A stretch of DNA of 64,000 bases from contig CM020502.1 in assembly GCA_009823395.1 (NCBI GenBank), positions 1,565,501 through 1,629,500 on the forward strand, written 5' to 3'. The translations under genes were made by a program, and so were the position numbers. Under the pieces are notes generated by a model that saw only the letters and a program-made list of their open reading frames with translations, searched no databases and was not told where the DNA came from. This document shows positions 1 through 32,409 of the stretch, piece by piece. Origin of the DNA: Thamnaconus septentrionalis (Eukaryota; Chordata; Actinopteri; Tetraodontiformes; Monacanthidae). Positions within the stretch are counted from its first letter, which is position 1, and every line of letters begins with the position of its first letter.

Positions 1-85
1 TCCCAATGTGGGATTAATAAAGGCTTCATCTTCTTCCTCCTTCTCTTCCTCTTCCTCCTCCTCCTCCTCCTCTCCCCCCTTCCAG

Positions 86-17096
<17,011 letters not shown>

Positions 17097-17758
17097 GGCT
17101 CGGCCGCGTCCCGCCCATTCATGAGAAGGACCCCAAGCAGGGAGGCAAAGTTTTCTCCAGCCGCTGATGAATTGACTGTCTGAGCTAAGCGGCTGCAGAT
17201 TCCCCCAGGCTGTTTGTTCTTTTATATATTGTTACTTGATTGACTTGAATTTTTCTGCAGATAAAGAGAAAACCTCAGCCCAGAAAAATATTTGTCTTTC
17301 TGGATTTTATAGATCCAACGTTTTCAGATCTTATTCTTTCTCCCACGGGCTCCAGTGGAGGGTTTATTCAACTAAGTTATTCAGAAAACAGCAGATTTAG
17401 CCGTCTGTTTACAGCTTCCTCCCCTAAATGCTTTTAACTCCACGTGAGAGAAGACATGCTTTGCTGTACCTTCCACAGGTGACAAAAAAAGAAGGCAGCA
17501 GCAAAGTGGGTAGAGTACAGAAAAAAAGCCTGGAAGAGGTATCGGTGCCCTTTGTGACATCACAGGGAGCTGACCTGTTTTTAAGACCACTCGTTCTGAA
17601 ATTATGGACTTTTATCATTTTTAGGGGCCTCACAGACAGGCTGGAAATATGATCATTTATATATAACGCAAACCCAACCATGTAACAGCCCATTTGTGTG
17701 CATTCCTTCTCTAAAATAACATGTACATGTTGTGCAGTTTAATGTACAACCTTGTGTA

Positions 17759-17764
17759 ATTAAA
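17759..17764 (+). terminator. Candidate utp20 polyadenylation signal (ATTAAA)
   Basis: ATTAAA lies 663 bases after the utp20 stop codon, preceded by AT-rich 3' UTR-like sequence. It is the best plus-strand signal before the convergent arl1 gene. No transcript evidence is available, so this is a motif match only. Confidence 0.35.
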
Positions 17765-18423
17765 GATTTTTTCATGGTAATTTTTCCTTCAAGTGTCGCC
17801 GGATTGAAAAAAAAACAACACTCCTGACAAGAGCTGGTACAATCACTGATAGCAACCTTTACTGAGATCATCTCCACTGTACAAGCAGATATAAATATGC
17901 AACCGCAAAACTTTGAGCATAAACTTAGTGTCTCATGACTACATCACTAATATGCCAAAAGCTGAGGTTTTCAATGGAAAAGACTTAAGCTCTCCAATTT
18001 GTATTTTTTTTTTAAAAAAAAAAAAAAAGAAAAGAAAAGGTGGGGGCAAGGGCACAAAAAACAAGGGGTGAAATGAATAGAAACCCATGATAATAAAGTA
18101 CAAAAACAGCCCAGGCTGCAGTGACACCAGACCAGTTGATCTGCACTTGGTGTGGCTTCATCTTCCTGTTCCCCTTCCCCACTCCCTCCATCTCCCAGTC
18201 CCAAAAACATATCAGAATATTCAAGATAAGCCAAAAGACTGTTTCAGTGTACATGGTTTTATATTTACTGCATTAACAAGTTGGCAATCCGGCAGCTGCC
18301 TCTCTTCATTTTTTTGTCAGGGAAAAAGTTGACATAACGAAATGCTGCCCCCCTGTGGATCTTCCTTGCGTCTCTTGAAATGGATGGATAAGCTGGTGCA
18401 CCAGATGATCAGTGCAGATCGCC

Positions 18424-18429
18424 TTTAAT
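18424..18429 (-). terminator. Candidate arl1 polyadenylation signal (ATTAAA on minus strand)
   Basis: TTTAAT on the plus strand reads ATTAAA on the minus strand, about 415 bases past the arl1 stop codon. It is a motif match only; I saw no AATAAA on the minus strand in this 3' UTR. Confidence 0.3.
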
Positions 18430-18536
18430 TATTCTCACCTATTGAGTGTATTTTTGGGGTGTAGCAAGCAGACGATTTACCGTTCACCACTGCGACCCTG
18501 CTCACTTTCAAACCTTCACGTATGTCAGCAGCATTT

Positions 18537-18538
<2 letters not shown>

Positions 18539-18568
<30 letters not shown>
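18539..18568. repeat. (GT)n microsatellite
   Basis: Fifteen GT units between utp20 and arl1, probably inside the arl1 3' UTR on the minus strand (as CA). Confidence 0.9.
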
Positions 18569-18569
<1 letters not shown>

Positions 18570-18843
18570 CTTCGGAGCTTAGTGTGTTGGTGCCCGGTTG
18601 GGACGTCACTGCAGCCCCGACGACTCAGTCCAATGAGTGAAAAGGCGAGAGGAGTCAGTGGGGGGGGCATGAGGGGCTCGCAAAGGCTTTGTGTGGGTTG
18701 CCGGCTGTGGGGAGGAGTGCAACCACTGGTCCAGTGGAAAAGACAGTGCCGGGGAGTGGGATCAGTCACAAGGCTTTGCACGGAGAGAGGGAGGGAGGGG
18801 GGGGGGATTCGAAAGGTGTATATACAGAAGGGATCCGGGGTCA

Positions 18844-21320
<2,477 letters not shown>

Positions 21321-22024
21321 GTCGACCAATTTGCGTGTTGTACCAGAGCAGCAGCTGCTATGGAAGGCTGAGCAAGAGACCCACTTCCGTGTGGTTGACG
21401 TGTCGCTAAACTGCGTCAACAACTCGGCACTAGATTTTCACCCAGCACATTCGAAACAGGATGCTTCAGCGTCAACTGTGAATACAACGAAGACAGGAAA
21501 AGCGTTTTATCTTAGACAGATTTTGTGACTAATTTTAATCTTTTTAGTCTTGTGAGAAAGAGAAATTTTAAAAGTTTTATTTAAAATAACATGAGTAATT
21601 TTACAGAAAGTGCTCCTTGTGGAAGTTGCCAATATCCTGACGCGATCGGTCGAGGGTCCATTCAAGACGCCAAAAAACATCGTTGTTCCAAAATGTTCGT
21701 CAGTTCTACTGCACCGGCGAGCAGGGAAGTAACGCGCGTGTTGCTTTGAATGCAGCATATATCACACGAAGGAGTTGCCCTTTCTCAACAGCATCAAATT
21801 TATGACCACCTCGGAGAAGAAACATTAACAAGATAATGCGTGAGCGCTGCTAAGCTCTTAAATGCAAAACAATGCAAGCTTTTCCGACAGTTTGATATCA
21901 CTTCTAAACTGCGGAATTCACCCCCAAGATGTAATTGTCTCCGGATAGAACCTGGTTGCCTGTCGGCTGAGACGTCATTTACAATCCGCCGTGCGAACTG
22001 ACGAGGCGGGACCGCGCTGTGAGG
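21321..22024. promoter_or_regulatory. Shared head-to-head arl1/dennd11 promoter interval
   Basis: Only about 704 bases separate the arl1 start codon (minus) from the dennd11 start codon (plus). The segment must contain both 5' UTRs and both core promoters unless non-coding first exons exist elsewhere. The dennd11-proximal part and its first exon are GC- and CpG-rich. I saw no clear TATA box. A bidirectional promoter is inference from spacing. Confidence 0.55.
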
Positions 22025-25000
22025 ATGGTGGAGCGGTCGGACCGAGCCCCTCTGCTCGACTGGGAGGAGGTGCCTTCAGCGGAGAAGCCCGACGGTGCTA
22101 CACCCGCTAAGGACCGCCGCCCGTCCAGCCCCACAGACAGTCGCGCCCCGTCAGGGTGCTCCGCGCCGGGCTTTGGGTGGAGCGGCGCTCCAGGGGGTCC
22201 CACAGCCGGCGACACAGACGGCTGCGGCGGGGCCACACCCGCGACCTCCGGCACCCCGGCGGGCGAGGATGACGGGCTGCGTGCGGGCAACGAGGAGCAC
22301 CACGCGGATGCGGCGGAGAGAGAGGCGCTGCTGGATGACATGATGGTGAAATGGGAGGAAAAGGACCAGATTGTGTCGGTCTTTGTGGTCACGTTCAATA
22401 CCAGAACAGGTGCGGCATTCGAACATGCGATGTCGAGCGATCGCTGTTTCGTAAAGGATGACAGTGACCACTTTAGGTCAAATTAGAGCGTTCTTTTTGA
22501 TGGGAGACCATGCATAAATCGAAAAGCAAGCAAGCATCTTCCATTCGTCACGCCCTTAAAACCAAGAGCGCATTTCGCATCAGTTGTGCACAGACCTCTC
22601 TGACAGGCGTGGCACGAATAGACATTAGGCACAAGTTAAAAACCGCCAGTAACCGCAAGTTAAAAGCCCTTTGTGCACCACACTACACATGTTAGGATGT
22701 GGGGATTTGATAGAAATCAGTCTGCCGTGAAGGCCTATTGCATTATTAATGTTCGAGCTAAAATAAGAGACCCCTGTAAAATTCGAGAGCAGCGGCTTAG
22801 CCAAATAAAGGATCATTTAGGAGACAGGATATTTGGTTAATCATTATCATTATTACAGTATTTATTACAATTATTTCTTTTGGAAGAGGAAGAAATGAGG
22901 TGGACACAGGCGATTCCATTTCAGGCTGGAGCACCTCTGGATTTTGCTCCACCAAAACTGCATGTTGCTGCAATAGATTAAAATAATTTTGTTATTGGAA
23001 AACTAGATGATCAGACACAGAGGAGCATCGGAGGACTACATGATGAAGATGTTCCCTGTACTTTAGGTCTCAGAGCTCATCTGAGCCATTGCCACACTTA
23101 TCCTGCAGAGTATTTCATTCAAATGATTTAAAAGTTAAAACAAAACAAAACACAACAATGCCCTCTTATTCGAAGCAAAAACATTTTGTGTCACAATTTA
23201 AAAAGCATGGCTGAAACGGTCAGATTTTCTAGTTTGAATTTTAATCAAGTAAGAATGCCAGTGGAACAGCAGTATGACATAGACTCATCGGACGAGACCT
23301 GGGATTCGTTTCAGTATTTCATCTGTCCCACAGCTGCGCAGACATTCTACAACAGCCTCTGTTTTCAGGACAGCTGCACAGGTTTGAATTGGTCTTGAGG
23401 AGCCACTTCAGAAGGCAGCACTCTGTGAGGGAACATTGCTACTTTTTCTTTTTTAAGCTGCAAGGATCAGGCCTTGGAAGTCTGTTCCTCCTGGCGTGGT
23501 TTGACTCCTTCTGAGCATTGCAACCGAACTTACTTAGTGGCACGAGCCTGTGAATCATTGAAAAGGCACAGCTACCGTGGGCCGAGAGGCACTTGAGGTG
23601 CTCCAGAGCCGCGCGCAGACGTCCTCGGAGCATCGTCGTGCAAACAGCTCGGTCGGCATTTCGAGGAGCTCTGATGACTAAACCGTCCGTCCTTCTTCTG
23701 AGGCTTCGGCGATGCGGAATCCTTCATATTCATCCTTCGACAGGCCGCAGCCAGTCTTCTTTTTTTTTTTCTTCAAAATTTAAGCCTCACTAACCTTTTT
23801 CATACAGTTCTGTTTCGGTGTAGTTGCACAAAATAACTTTCCCCCCACACTGTCCACATGCACTCACTGTCCTTAACGGCTGGCAGATTTGACAAGAGCA
23901 CCTTCTGCCCTTCAGCTACAGACGTCAGTCTGCGTCCCAGTTGGGCCTGTGTGGCCCACAAGCATCTCATATCAAGGCAGAAAGCCCTTCCAATGATAAC
24001 GTAGCCAATGAATATGATCTAAAATGCGCCTGGCTGAGTCACCTCCTCTGCCTCATCTCTCCTCTCCCAGTCTTGTTTGCCCAGCTGTCGCCGAGCGTCA
24101 TAATGAGCTCGGAGAAATCCAACCTGCCTGTGTCACTCCGCCCGCGCGATATTCTGCGAAAAACTCGTGAACGTACTTGCCTTCTGCGACACTTGCCGTC
24201 GACTTTATTTCATTTTGATGTTTCCTCTCTGCAAATGTGGGCTGACAGGAAACATGCTGGAGTGGTGTCTGCCCAAAGACATGGACCTGGAGGGGGTGGA
24301 GTTCAAAGCCATCGCCAGCGGCTCCCACCGGGTCACCACTGACTTCATGTGAGTAGATCAGCACCCACATTGTCATGGTGCCAGTTGACTAGAATCTCTG
24401 TGATTGCCATATGGATGGTGATCCTTCTTTGTCCCCCTTAAATGTCGAATTGAAATCAATCTATTTCATTTATGTCCATGTTACCATCAAAACATTTACT
24501 GCAGAATTAAAATGGGTGGTGAAGAACCTGCCTGTATGGTCAAAATTAAAAAAAAGGACCTTTAATGTGAACATGACACTGTTCACAATCGACAAAAAGT
24601 CACTTTCCATGTCAGACTCCTTTGCAAATCCATGCAACAGACCAAGGAATTTAAAACACCAAAAACTGTGTCAAGAAGTGACGAAATATTAATGTTAGGG
24701 GGCATGGGTTCATATATACAGTATATAGTAGATATGCTTATATTATATACTATATATACTAAAGTATATACAGTCAACATGAATTTCATCTTACACAATG
24801 GTGGCATTTTAGAAAATCATTATCAATGAGTATTTCATCCCCCCAGTTTGCATAAAACAGGAAGCTGACATTAGCGCCAACTAGCTTTTCTGTATTTAGA
24901 TGCGGCTCCCCGTCTTCTTCCACCTGATTGGAGAGAAAGTGTTGCCCAGCCAAAACAAACAACGAACCAGAAAAAAGGGAGAACCGGCCATCTGGCAGCC

Positions 25001-28000
25001 CCCCTTTCTCTTTCAGTGACTCACGTATTCTGCGTCTCCCTCTCCCTCCGTTCCGCAGCTACTTCCGCAAGGGCTCCTACTTTGGCCTGGCCTGCTTCGC
25101 CAACATGCCGGTGGAGAGCACGGCGGAGAGGGGCGCCAGGATGAAGTCAGTGGGGATCCTCTCGCCGTCCTACACCCTGCTCTACCGCTACATGGGCTTC
25201 CTGGAGCATCAGGTCAGGTAAGGCGGAGTTTTCTCTTGTAGATGTGACCAAAAAAAAAAAGAGGAAGCAACCTCCTCTTGGTGTCCTTAAAAGCAGCAAT
25301 TCTTTTTTGCAATTTGCTGCTGGCTGGTGCACTCCTAGGTGTGACCGAGCTGTGCAGGCACTGCTCAGGAAATTGATGCACATACAAATGTGACAGAATA
25401 TAAAAACATATATGCTGTAGAATATTCTATTTTAAAGATCACCTTTTAAATTTTGTCCCGCAGATGCTCTCTATAGCCTCCTTACAAGAGGGGGATGCAC
25501 ACTAAATCCATTATACTCCATAAACATAATACGGCGTGTATTATTTATTTAATATTTATTTATTCCTTTTTCACGCTCTCACTCTTCTCTTGAGTCGAGC
25601 TTTCGTTTCCTTTTGCTCCGGAGCCTCTTCGTTTTTCGCACCAATAATAATTTCGCCGCCGCAGACGGACTGGCACGCGCGCTGCAACAAAATCGTCCGC
25701 TGCCTTGTCACTCTTGCTTGTGAACGCCACTCGCTCTGTCTTGGAACGCTCCCTCGGTCACTCTCTTGGTCATGCTGAGGTCACGCTCCTTCACTCCACT
25801 CACCTCGTCTGCTGTCTGCCGTACTATGAAAAACTCACTGTTTGGGGAAAAAAAGTTTGAATTTATTGCGATTAATTCTGCCCCTCATGCGCTGAATCGC
25901 TGTGACATCACTGCTGTTCTAGAGTAAGCTAAACATGAATTATTCTTTTACCTCTTTTTTGTGCTTTGTCAGTGGTTTGTTTTGGGCTTGTTTATCTTAA
26001 ACTAGGCCAATTGAATTAGTGCTGCAAACAGCCGGTCATTTGTTTTCACTGTGTGTCTTTCTCTGTGTGTCTGCCACTGCCAAGAGAAACGTCAACAACA
26101 AATCCGAGATCTCATCTCTGCGCGTCAGTATTCTCTGCTGAACTACAATTATTTAAAAAAAAATTAAGCAACCTGGTTAAAAAATAATAATCTGATGGCG
26201 GTAGGATTTGTGAAACAGTCGTTGTTCCCTTTAAGTCAATCTGTATGATCAACACGCACCTCTTTTAGACCAGACACACTCTTCCACATGGCAGAATTTC
26301 ACCTTGATTCCCTGTTTCCAGGTTGCAGCTGCAGACCCCAGGCCACTACTCCCCACTGGAGGCCTTCTATGAGGACAAAAGAGCGGTGCTGCCCTCTGGT
26401 GGCGATGGCGTCGTCACAGCGTGTCCGGCCAATGCGTGGGGAGCGGTGATCAACCACAGCATGCACCCCGAGATGAAGGTAGCACGAGGAAGCACTCTCT
26501 CAAGCGCAGAGGCCCTGTGCGACGCCGCTCTCATCTCCTGGCTTTGTCCTGTGTGTTGTTGACGTTGTGCTGCACCAGATCACCCACCCGGCCGGCTGCA
26601 TGTCCCAGTTCATCCGCTTCTTCGGGGAGCAGATCATGGTGCTGTGGAAACTGGCCCTCCTCCGCAGGCGCATCCTCATCTTCTCCCCTCCTCCAGTGGG
26701 CGTGGTCTGCTACAGAGGTGAGCAGCGGATACAGGGCCCAGCCACCAGGGGGCGACTGTTATTTAATGAAGCAATTTTTAAAGGGATACTGTACTTATTT
26801 TTTTTTTTACATTCTTTTCATTTTTTGCATTCATCACACTTACTTGTGTAATATTTGGGGATTTGGGGAAGAAACAGCACCATCAAGTGGTTACATTTTA
26901 GATTGCAGCGCTCTTGCTTTTATCCTAGCCAGTGTGCGATGATGAGGCTACAGTTAAAGGGATAGTACACTGGAAAAATTAATTTCACACATTTCCAGTT
27001 CACCAACGTGTTTATGGGTTCGTAAGGTGTCACTCAGCCGTCTTTTTCTTTTTTTTTTGCACTCACTCTGGAATCCTTAGTCAGCATAGGCAACAACAGT
27101 TACATGGATTATCAACAGAAAAAAATCAAACAGACAAATCCTCCACTGAGATCATGGTCAGTGGAACAAATTTCGGGGCGAGATTAGACAGCCATTTTAT
27201 TTTTTGCAAATTCCTTCTTTGAACAACCATTTCAGAAGGACGACCGCTAAAATGTTGTTGGTTGGCACTAAACTGTGGCATTCGCATGAGGCTGGTGAAT
27301 CGAGGGCAGAGTCGCTCTGCTCATCCACTCCGTGTTGTGCGGCTGGGGTTTCCTCTTTTTTCTGAGTCCGTCCCCCCTGTCCTCCCTGCCAGTGTACTGC
27401 TGCTGTTGCCTGGCAAACATCTCCATCCCGGGGATAGGCGTGGTCGTGCCCGAGTTCCGCCCCTTCTTCTACGTCAACGTGGCCGACATCAGCGCCCTGG
27501 AGAATGAGCTCTCCTACGTTGCTTGTAAGTTATTTAATTTTCTTTATTTTCTGTTTTGCTTATTTCCCGTACCGAAAAATAACTTTCAAAATAGTAACAG
27601 TTGAACTCTTTCTGTTCCTGCGTCTTGCTCTCAGGCACAACTGAGAAGATCTTCGAGGAGAAGAAGGACCTGTACGACGTGTATGTAGACAATCAGAATG
27701 TAAAGACCTGCAGGGACGGTTTGAAGCCTTTGCTCCGCCTGAGCGCCGCGGACCGGGAGAAGTACCGCAAGCTCACTGAGCAAAGGTGGGAACGCTCCAA
27801 CGATAAACAGCACACTTTCTCCCGTCTTGCAACACATGCTGCGTTGAGAAGAAAAAAAAGAGAGAAGAAGCCTCTGCTTGCTCTCCGTTTAGCTCTGTAA
27901 TATATGCTGCGTTTTCTAGCAAGATTTCCTTCAGCTATTCTTTTAACTAAAGAGGGAATGGTGACTGCAGGCACATTTCTTACTGGAATTACACTCATAA

Positions 28001-29251
28001 TTATACTCGTCTGACTTGTTAAATTAATTCTCCTCAGAGGTGGCAAAAATATTCACATTCTGTACTAAAATAAAAGCATGGATGAAATATTCTGGTAAAA
28101 GTATGCTGATAATTTTGGAAAAATGAAAAATAAAATTGTGACAGAATAATCTGGACTGAACTGACTGGAGGTCTTGATGAGCACCTGGATCATTTTAAAC
28201 ACCTTTGCTACTCTAAATACCGCACAACCGAACTGTAATCAGTCATAGTTATAACCACTCAGCCATGATTGAATGTTTACACTTTAAATAACACCTCTAA
28301 AACATTGAACTACACAATGGCATTGTTCAAATGGCTCCACTTCAAGCAACAACAACTAGAATCAAAAGTGAATAACTTTAAGCAAAATTTGTATCTTTTA
28401 AACACAAAATTAACAGTCATGTTTTTCCATTGTGACGAGTAGAAATTACAAATATGTGTGTACAAATGTTGGGAGTAGAAGTAAGAAGTCGAAAGAAATA
28501 CCCAAGTAAAGTTCAGGTACCTGAAAAGAATCAACTTTAGGAGCGTAACGAAAAGCTACTGAAATATTGAGCCAAGAAACATCAATCATCCACATGTAAT
28601 CAGAATTTGAGGTCACTTAAACTGAAGCTTTTTGAGATTTGTCACGTAAATAAGGGCAACAGACTTTTGAAATAAAGTGTGTGTGTGTGCGTGCGCGTGT
28701 GTGTGTAGGCAGATGTTGCTGTACTCCCAGGAGGAGAACGGAGACTGCGCGTCCAGCGAAGAGGATCTGTTTATCCTGTAAGTACATGATTTCATTTGGA
28801 CCCAGTGGGAGGGCAAGTCCTGCCAGGGCGGGGAAACAAAAAAACAAAACAATTTGAGACACAAGCCGATCTTTTTATGAGGTTTCAGCAAAGGTTTGTC
28901 GGCACATTGTGGCAGCACAGTCAAATCAGAATGGGAATGAGTCACACTCTCCCTGACCTGGCATCCCCTCGCTGGGAAGAAGAAAATGTGAGCGAGTGAA
29001 GCTGGAAAACCACTCTTTGGGTATTTAATTTATTTTATTTTGAAACTGTCCTCAGCTTCTTCCTGGAGCAGAACAACAGGATTTTCCAGACTCTGAGCGA
29101 GGTGGCGGGGAGTGCCGATCCCACGCTGACCCAGGAAAGTGTGAGGGCCATGGGCCTGGATCCCCACGGAGACAGGCTCTTCTTGCTCCACCTGCTGGAG
29201 ATCTACGGCTACGACACCCTGATGGTGTCGGAGCAGCTGTGCTGCAGCTGA
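22025..29251 (+). CDS. dennd11: dennd11 (LCHN/KIAA1147), DENN domain-containing protein 11 (complete, 9 exons)
   Basis: DENND11/LCHN is a cytosolic DENN-domain protein; DENN modules usually act as Rab guanine-nucleotide exchange factors, and LCHN has been linked to neurite growth. Its own Rab target is not settled to my knowledge. Exons: 22025-22409, 24249-24348, 25059-25217, 26322-26478, 26579-26717, 27393-27524, 27635-27785, 28709-28777, 29056-29251. They sum to 1,488 bases, about 495 residues; human is about 455, with the surplus mainly in the first exon. That exon encodes a Pro/Gly/Ala-rich disordered N-terminus before [21 protein letters not shown]. Conserved blocks then follow the human order: [20 protein letters not shown], the hydrophobic stretch [63 protein letters not shown], and a terminal Cys-Cys-Ser. 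All phases join. ATG 22025 is the first ATG in frame. Confidence 0.95.
24350..25058. other. dennd11 intron, no gene seen
   Basis: AT-rich intron with a short TATA-rich patch near 24714-24770. I see no coding or structured RNA signal. The similar introns at 22410-24248 and 25218-26321 also hold no recognised feature apart from AT-rich sequence. Confidence 0.5.
28035..28560. repeat. Dispersed repeat family member 1 (CAGAGGTGG ends)
   Basis: Begins CAGAGGTGGCAAAAATATTC and includes AATAATCTGGACTGAACTGA, CTTGATGAGCACCTGGATCA and AACTGTAATCAGTCATAG. The same words recur in the same order at about 51120-51569 and from 63715 to the window edge. It lies in the dennd11 intron before exon 28709-28777. 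Terminal CAGAGGTGG, seen inverted at the end of copy 2 (CCACCTCTG), suggests a non-autonomous DNA transposon, possibly hAT-like. Confidence 0.65.
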
Positions 29252-29764
29252 GGGACAGCGGAGGCTTTGAGCTTTTCAAGTGCTGCACCACTGGCTTCTC
29301 AGACCGTTCCAGCCCACTGATGTTTCTCCGGTACTATTTCCCTTACTTGTATATTTACCTTGCTTCATTTGGTCGCCGTGGCTCCGCTATTACACAGTGT
29401 GATGAGACGCAAAAGACTTGATGCTGCTCTCGGAACAATCGCGTGGGTCGAAGCTCCGGGTATTTTGAAGTATTTGAAAGCAATGGATGGCAGGTCAGCA
29501 GCCGAGAAGAGAAGGTGCCCAAGCTGGAAAAATGGAGCAAAGTGTACACGGATGACGGAGGAAGAAGCGTGGAGGCATCCGGTGACTTGCAGAGAATTAA
29601 AACCTGAGGACTGAAGGTCTGGAAATGCAAACGAGAGGCATCCTTCCTGTGAACAAAACCCTGCTTTTATTCTCCGTCTGTGCTGCCGCGTTTTGCGTGT
29701 GTGAATTTGGCTCCGCCTGTCTGCTGATGTTGCTTTCCTTGTATCAAGTGCTGGATTTAAACAC

Positions 29765-29771
29765 CTTTATT

Positions 29772-29802
<31 letters not shown>
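29765..29802. repeat. (TTTA)n microsatellite
   Basis: About nine TTTA units in the probable dennd11 3' UTR or just beyond it. Confidence 0.9.
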
Positions 29803-30660
29803 GTTGTTGTTGTTTTTTTTACAAGTCTTTGTGTCGGTACGGTTCTCTGTTCTTGAGCACCCGTGTTGTCACCGAGCGCGACGTCTGTGATCACTGCTGT
29901 ACAAGTGAAATGTCCCTGTTTCGTATTTGTTTGTTTATTTGTCTATTTTTTTTTTAGGCCTGAGCAAAGACCAAATCTGAATTTTTCCTGTGACGATTAA
30001 AAAAAAAAAAGAAAAGAAGGAGGAGGAGCCGCTCACACGGTTTGTATGGATTGATGGGAATTCTTTTTGCACAATGGCTGTCAGCCGAGGCTGCGGTCAC
30101 AGAAGAAGATGCTGTCTGAACAAAAAGCACTCTTTGCTTTTGCTGCATATTTTTTTTTCATTATTATTTCCAGCTTTGCGGGGAAAGAGGAGAGTTCACG
30201 TTTGGATGACTCCCCCAGCATAATAGATCACAAATTGTCAGTTTAGAAAGTCTCATGTACATCCTGAAGCACACTTGATAGTTTTGGCGTCGTTCGTTGG
30301 GATATATTGAAACTGCTGCCCCACAGTAACGTCCACTGTTATCTGGGGTGGAAAGTAGTTCCTGCAATTACATTCCGGCCTCTAGAAGGCGGATAATAGC
30401 AGCATATAATACAATCGATGCACTCGTCACACGTAAATATGATAAACTTTTAATAACAGTAGTCCAATATGTGCAGCAGACACTGGAGAGCATTAACATC
30501 AATCAGGGATTCTCTCAGCTCTGCTTTGGTGTTCACTGTCTCCTGAGCTTAGCTAGATGATGAAGGTTTTTAACTCTACACACTTCTTGTTGCAATGCTC
30601 TTCAGTGTTGGGCAGCGAGTGATTAGTATGCTCAGTATTACACTTCAGCTAAATAAACAA

Positions 30661-30944
30661 TATTTAAAAGCCCCATATTACAAATGATATTCATCATTCC
30701 AGACCCCAGTGAAGCAACCTGGTTATTCATTGTATACTGTAGATATGTATCCAAATTGTGTGATCTTGCGAACACTGCAACAGGTGGGTGCCCTGGGTTC
30801 GGCACACGCTTTCTGAAAAAGGTAGCAAGTAAAAGACCCAGAGGGGTGGATTTCTTTCTGTTCTGAGCATCTGATCCAATAGAGACATATTATTACAAGG
30901 CATAAGTTCTGTGAATTATGTGTAATATGGGACCTTTAATTATG
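30661..30944. mobile_element. Short inverted-repeat element (MITE-like), about 280 bp
   Basis: The left end TTTAAAAGCCCCATATTACA and the right end, read on the other strand TTAAAGGTCCCATATTACAC, form inverted termini. The interior has no coding potential. The flanking TTTAA/TTAA words could be a TTAA or TAA target duplication, but the edges are not sharp enough to decide. Confidence 0.55.
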
Positions 30945-32409
30945 TTAGATTTGAAAAGGATAGCACTCAGTATTCAGGCACATTAAGCAATTTAAAAATA
31001 AACCCAAATTAGCTTTGCGGCTAAATAAACTATGGGGGAGTGTAACTGTCGTCTCTCTGTGTGATCCCTGTGATGGTGCCAGGACCAATTTGACCTGTTT
31101 ATTATTCATTGACCTGATGCGCACAGACAAGGCACTACAAAACCTTTGGCGAATGAGTTCTGTTTCGGAAAAGACTCAAGCAAACAGACAACATTTTGTG
31201 TGATTTTGAGGACCTTTCCCCCAAATTTGCTGTTTACATAAAATTTCGAATACGATGGTTTTTGTTTTGCTGTTTTTTTTTATGCGCATTAAAAGCATTT
31301 ATGGAAACTCAGAGTTTGCACTTTCGTTTCCCATCCACTAGAGGGAAGCAAATAAGCAAACAGACACTTCGAGTTCGTACGTGACTTCAGGACACCTCTT
31401 CCTGTTTTTATGAATGTACATATACAAAATATATGTGAATATATATTGTATTATGTATATACACACATATACATATTCACATGTATGTGTGTATGTTGAA
31501 ATTCTCATCCAAACAACAGATGGTGGGAGAATGTATTTGACTTTATTGTCTTTTGCAATCAATTTATTTGCAGACCGTGTGGAAAGTGTGATGGTTCACC
31601 AACATGTTAGTGTGCTCTCTTTAGAGGGTGACAGGATGTTTGTGAGTGGGTTGGTGATATTGTGGGGATCAGTTGTCGTCTGACTGCAGCTTCAGTAAAC
31701 ACGTGCCATTATAGCTCCACAATCTCATCTTATCTCATGGCTCAGAAATCTCATGACTCTCATTTGTTCTTTTAAATAGTTCCCTCTTTTTGTAAACCCC
31801 TGCTCCGCGTCATTTAATGAGAGAGGGAGAATTGACGTGGTCCAGTGAGAGGATTGCCAGAAGGAGTCACACTCAGAGCCACTCTGAAACTGAGGATTTA
31901 CTGACCCTTCAGCTGCCTTCTGTTCCGATTTAGAGACTTTTCCTGGAATTGCATATTTTGGAGAAAATATCTCAAATAAGGTTTCCAAAGTCAAAGCCGT
32001 TGAGACATCATTTGTTGCTGGGTTGCCTTTTTTTTTGTGATGCATTAGATATGGTTCATATTTCTTCATTTAAACACCCCTTCAGATGTGTAGCTGATGA
32101 AAATAAATCACCCCATTCATATATTTTGAAAAAAATGGCAAGTTCAAATCTACATCCGGGTCCATTGGTTCCTCCCCCAACAATACATTTCTGATTTTGC
32201 AAATGCGCTTTGGCCTCTTAACCAGGTTGCCATCCAAAATTACACATTTGTTCTTAATCGACCTATTTGGCTAAATACAATACAGTTGTGCCAGGCTGCA
32301 ACAGTGAAATGTGTTATGACATGTTGGGAATTTTGCGAAATACAAGACCTGTAAATTAAAAAGGTCCTTACTTGTCGTCTAATTCAGCATACTGACATTA
32401 TCCTCAGAG

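Larger units (their letters stand above)
17765..18843. other. Convergent utp20/arl1 intergenic and 3' UTR region
   Basis: No coding region is supported. The stretch contains an A-rich run (about 18004-18040), a (GT)n tract at 18539-18568 and a G-rich patch near 18660-18810. Part of it must be the 3' UTR of arl1 (minus strand), whose stop codon is at 18844-18846. On the plus strand an open frame of 220 codons runs across this region and into the last two arl1 exons, but it looks like chance antisense. Confidence 0.5.
29252..32400. other. dennd11 3' UTR and dennd11-gramd4 intergenic region
   Basis: No protein-coding gene is supported. The first part is probably the dennd11 3' UTR, with ATTAAA motifs at 29596-29601 and 29996-30001, neither confirmed. 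A (TTTA)n tract lies at about 29765-29802 and an inverted-repeat element at about 30661-30944. Short frames here (up to about 110 codons) lack recognisable domains, splice context or biased codon use. Confidence 0.5.

Noticed and set aside
29360..29614. 84-codon frame after the dennd11 stop
   Set aside because: Lies in the probable 3' UTR, with no recognised domain and no splice signals.
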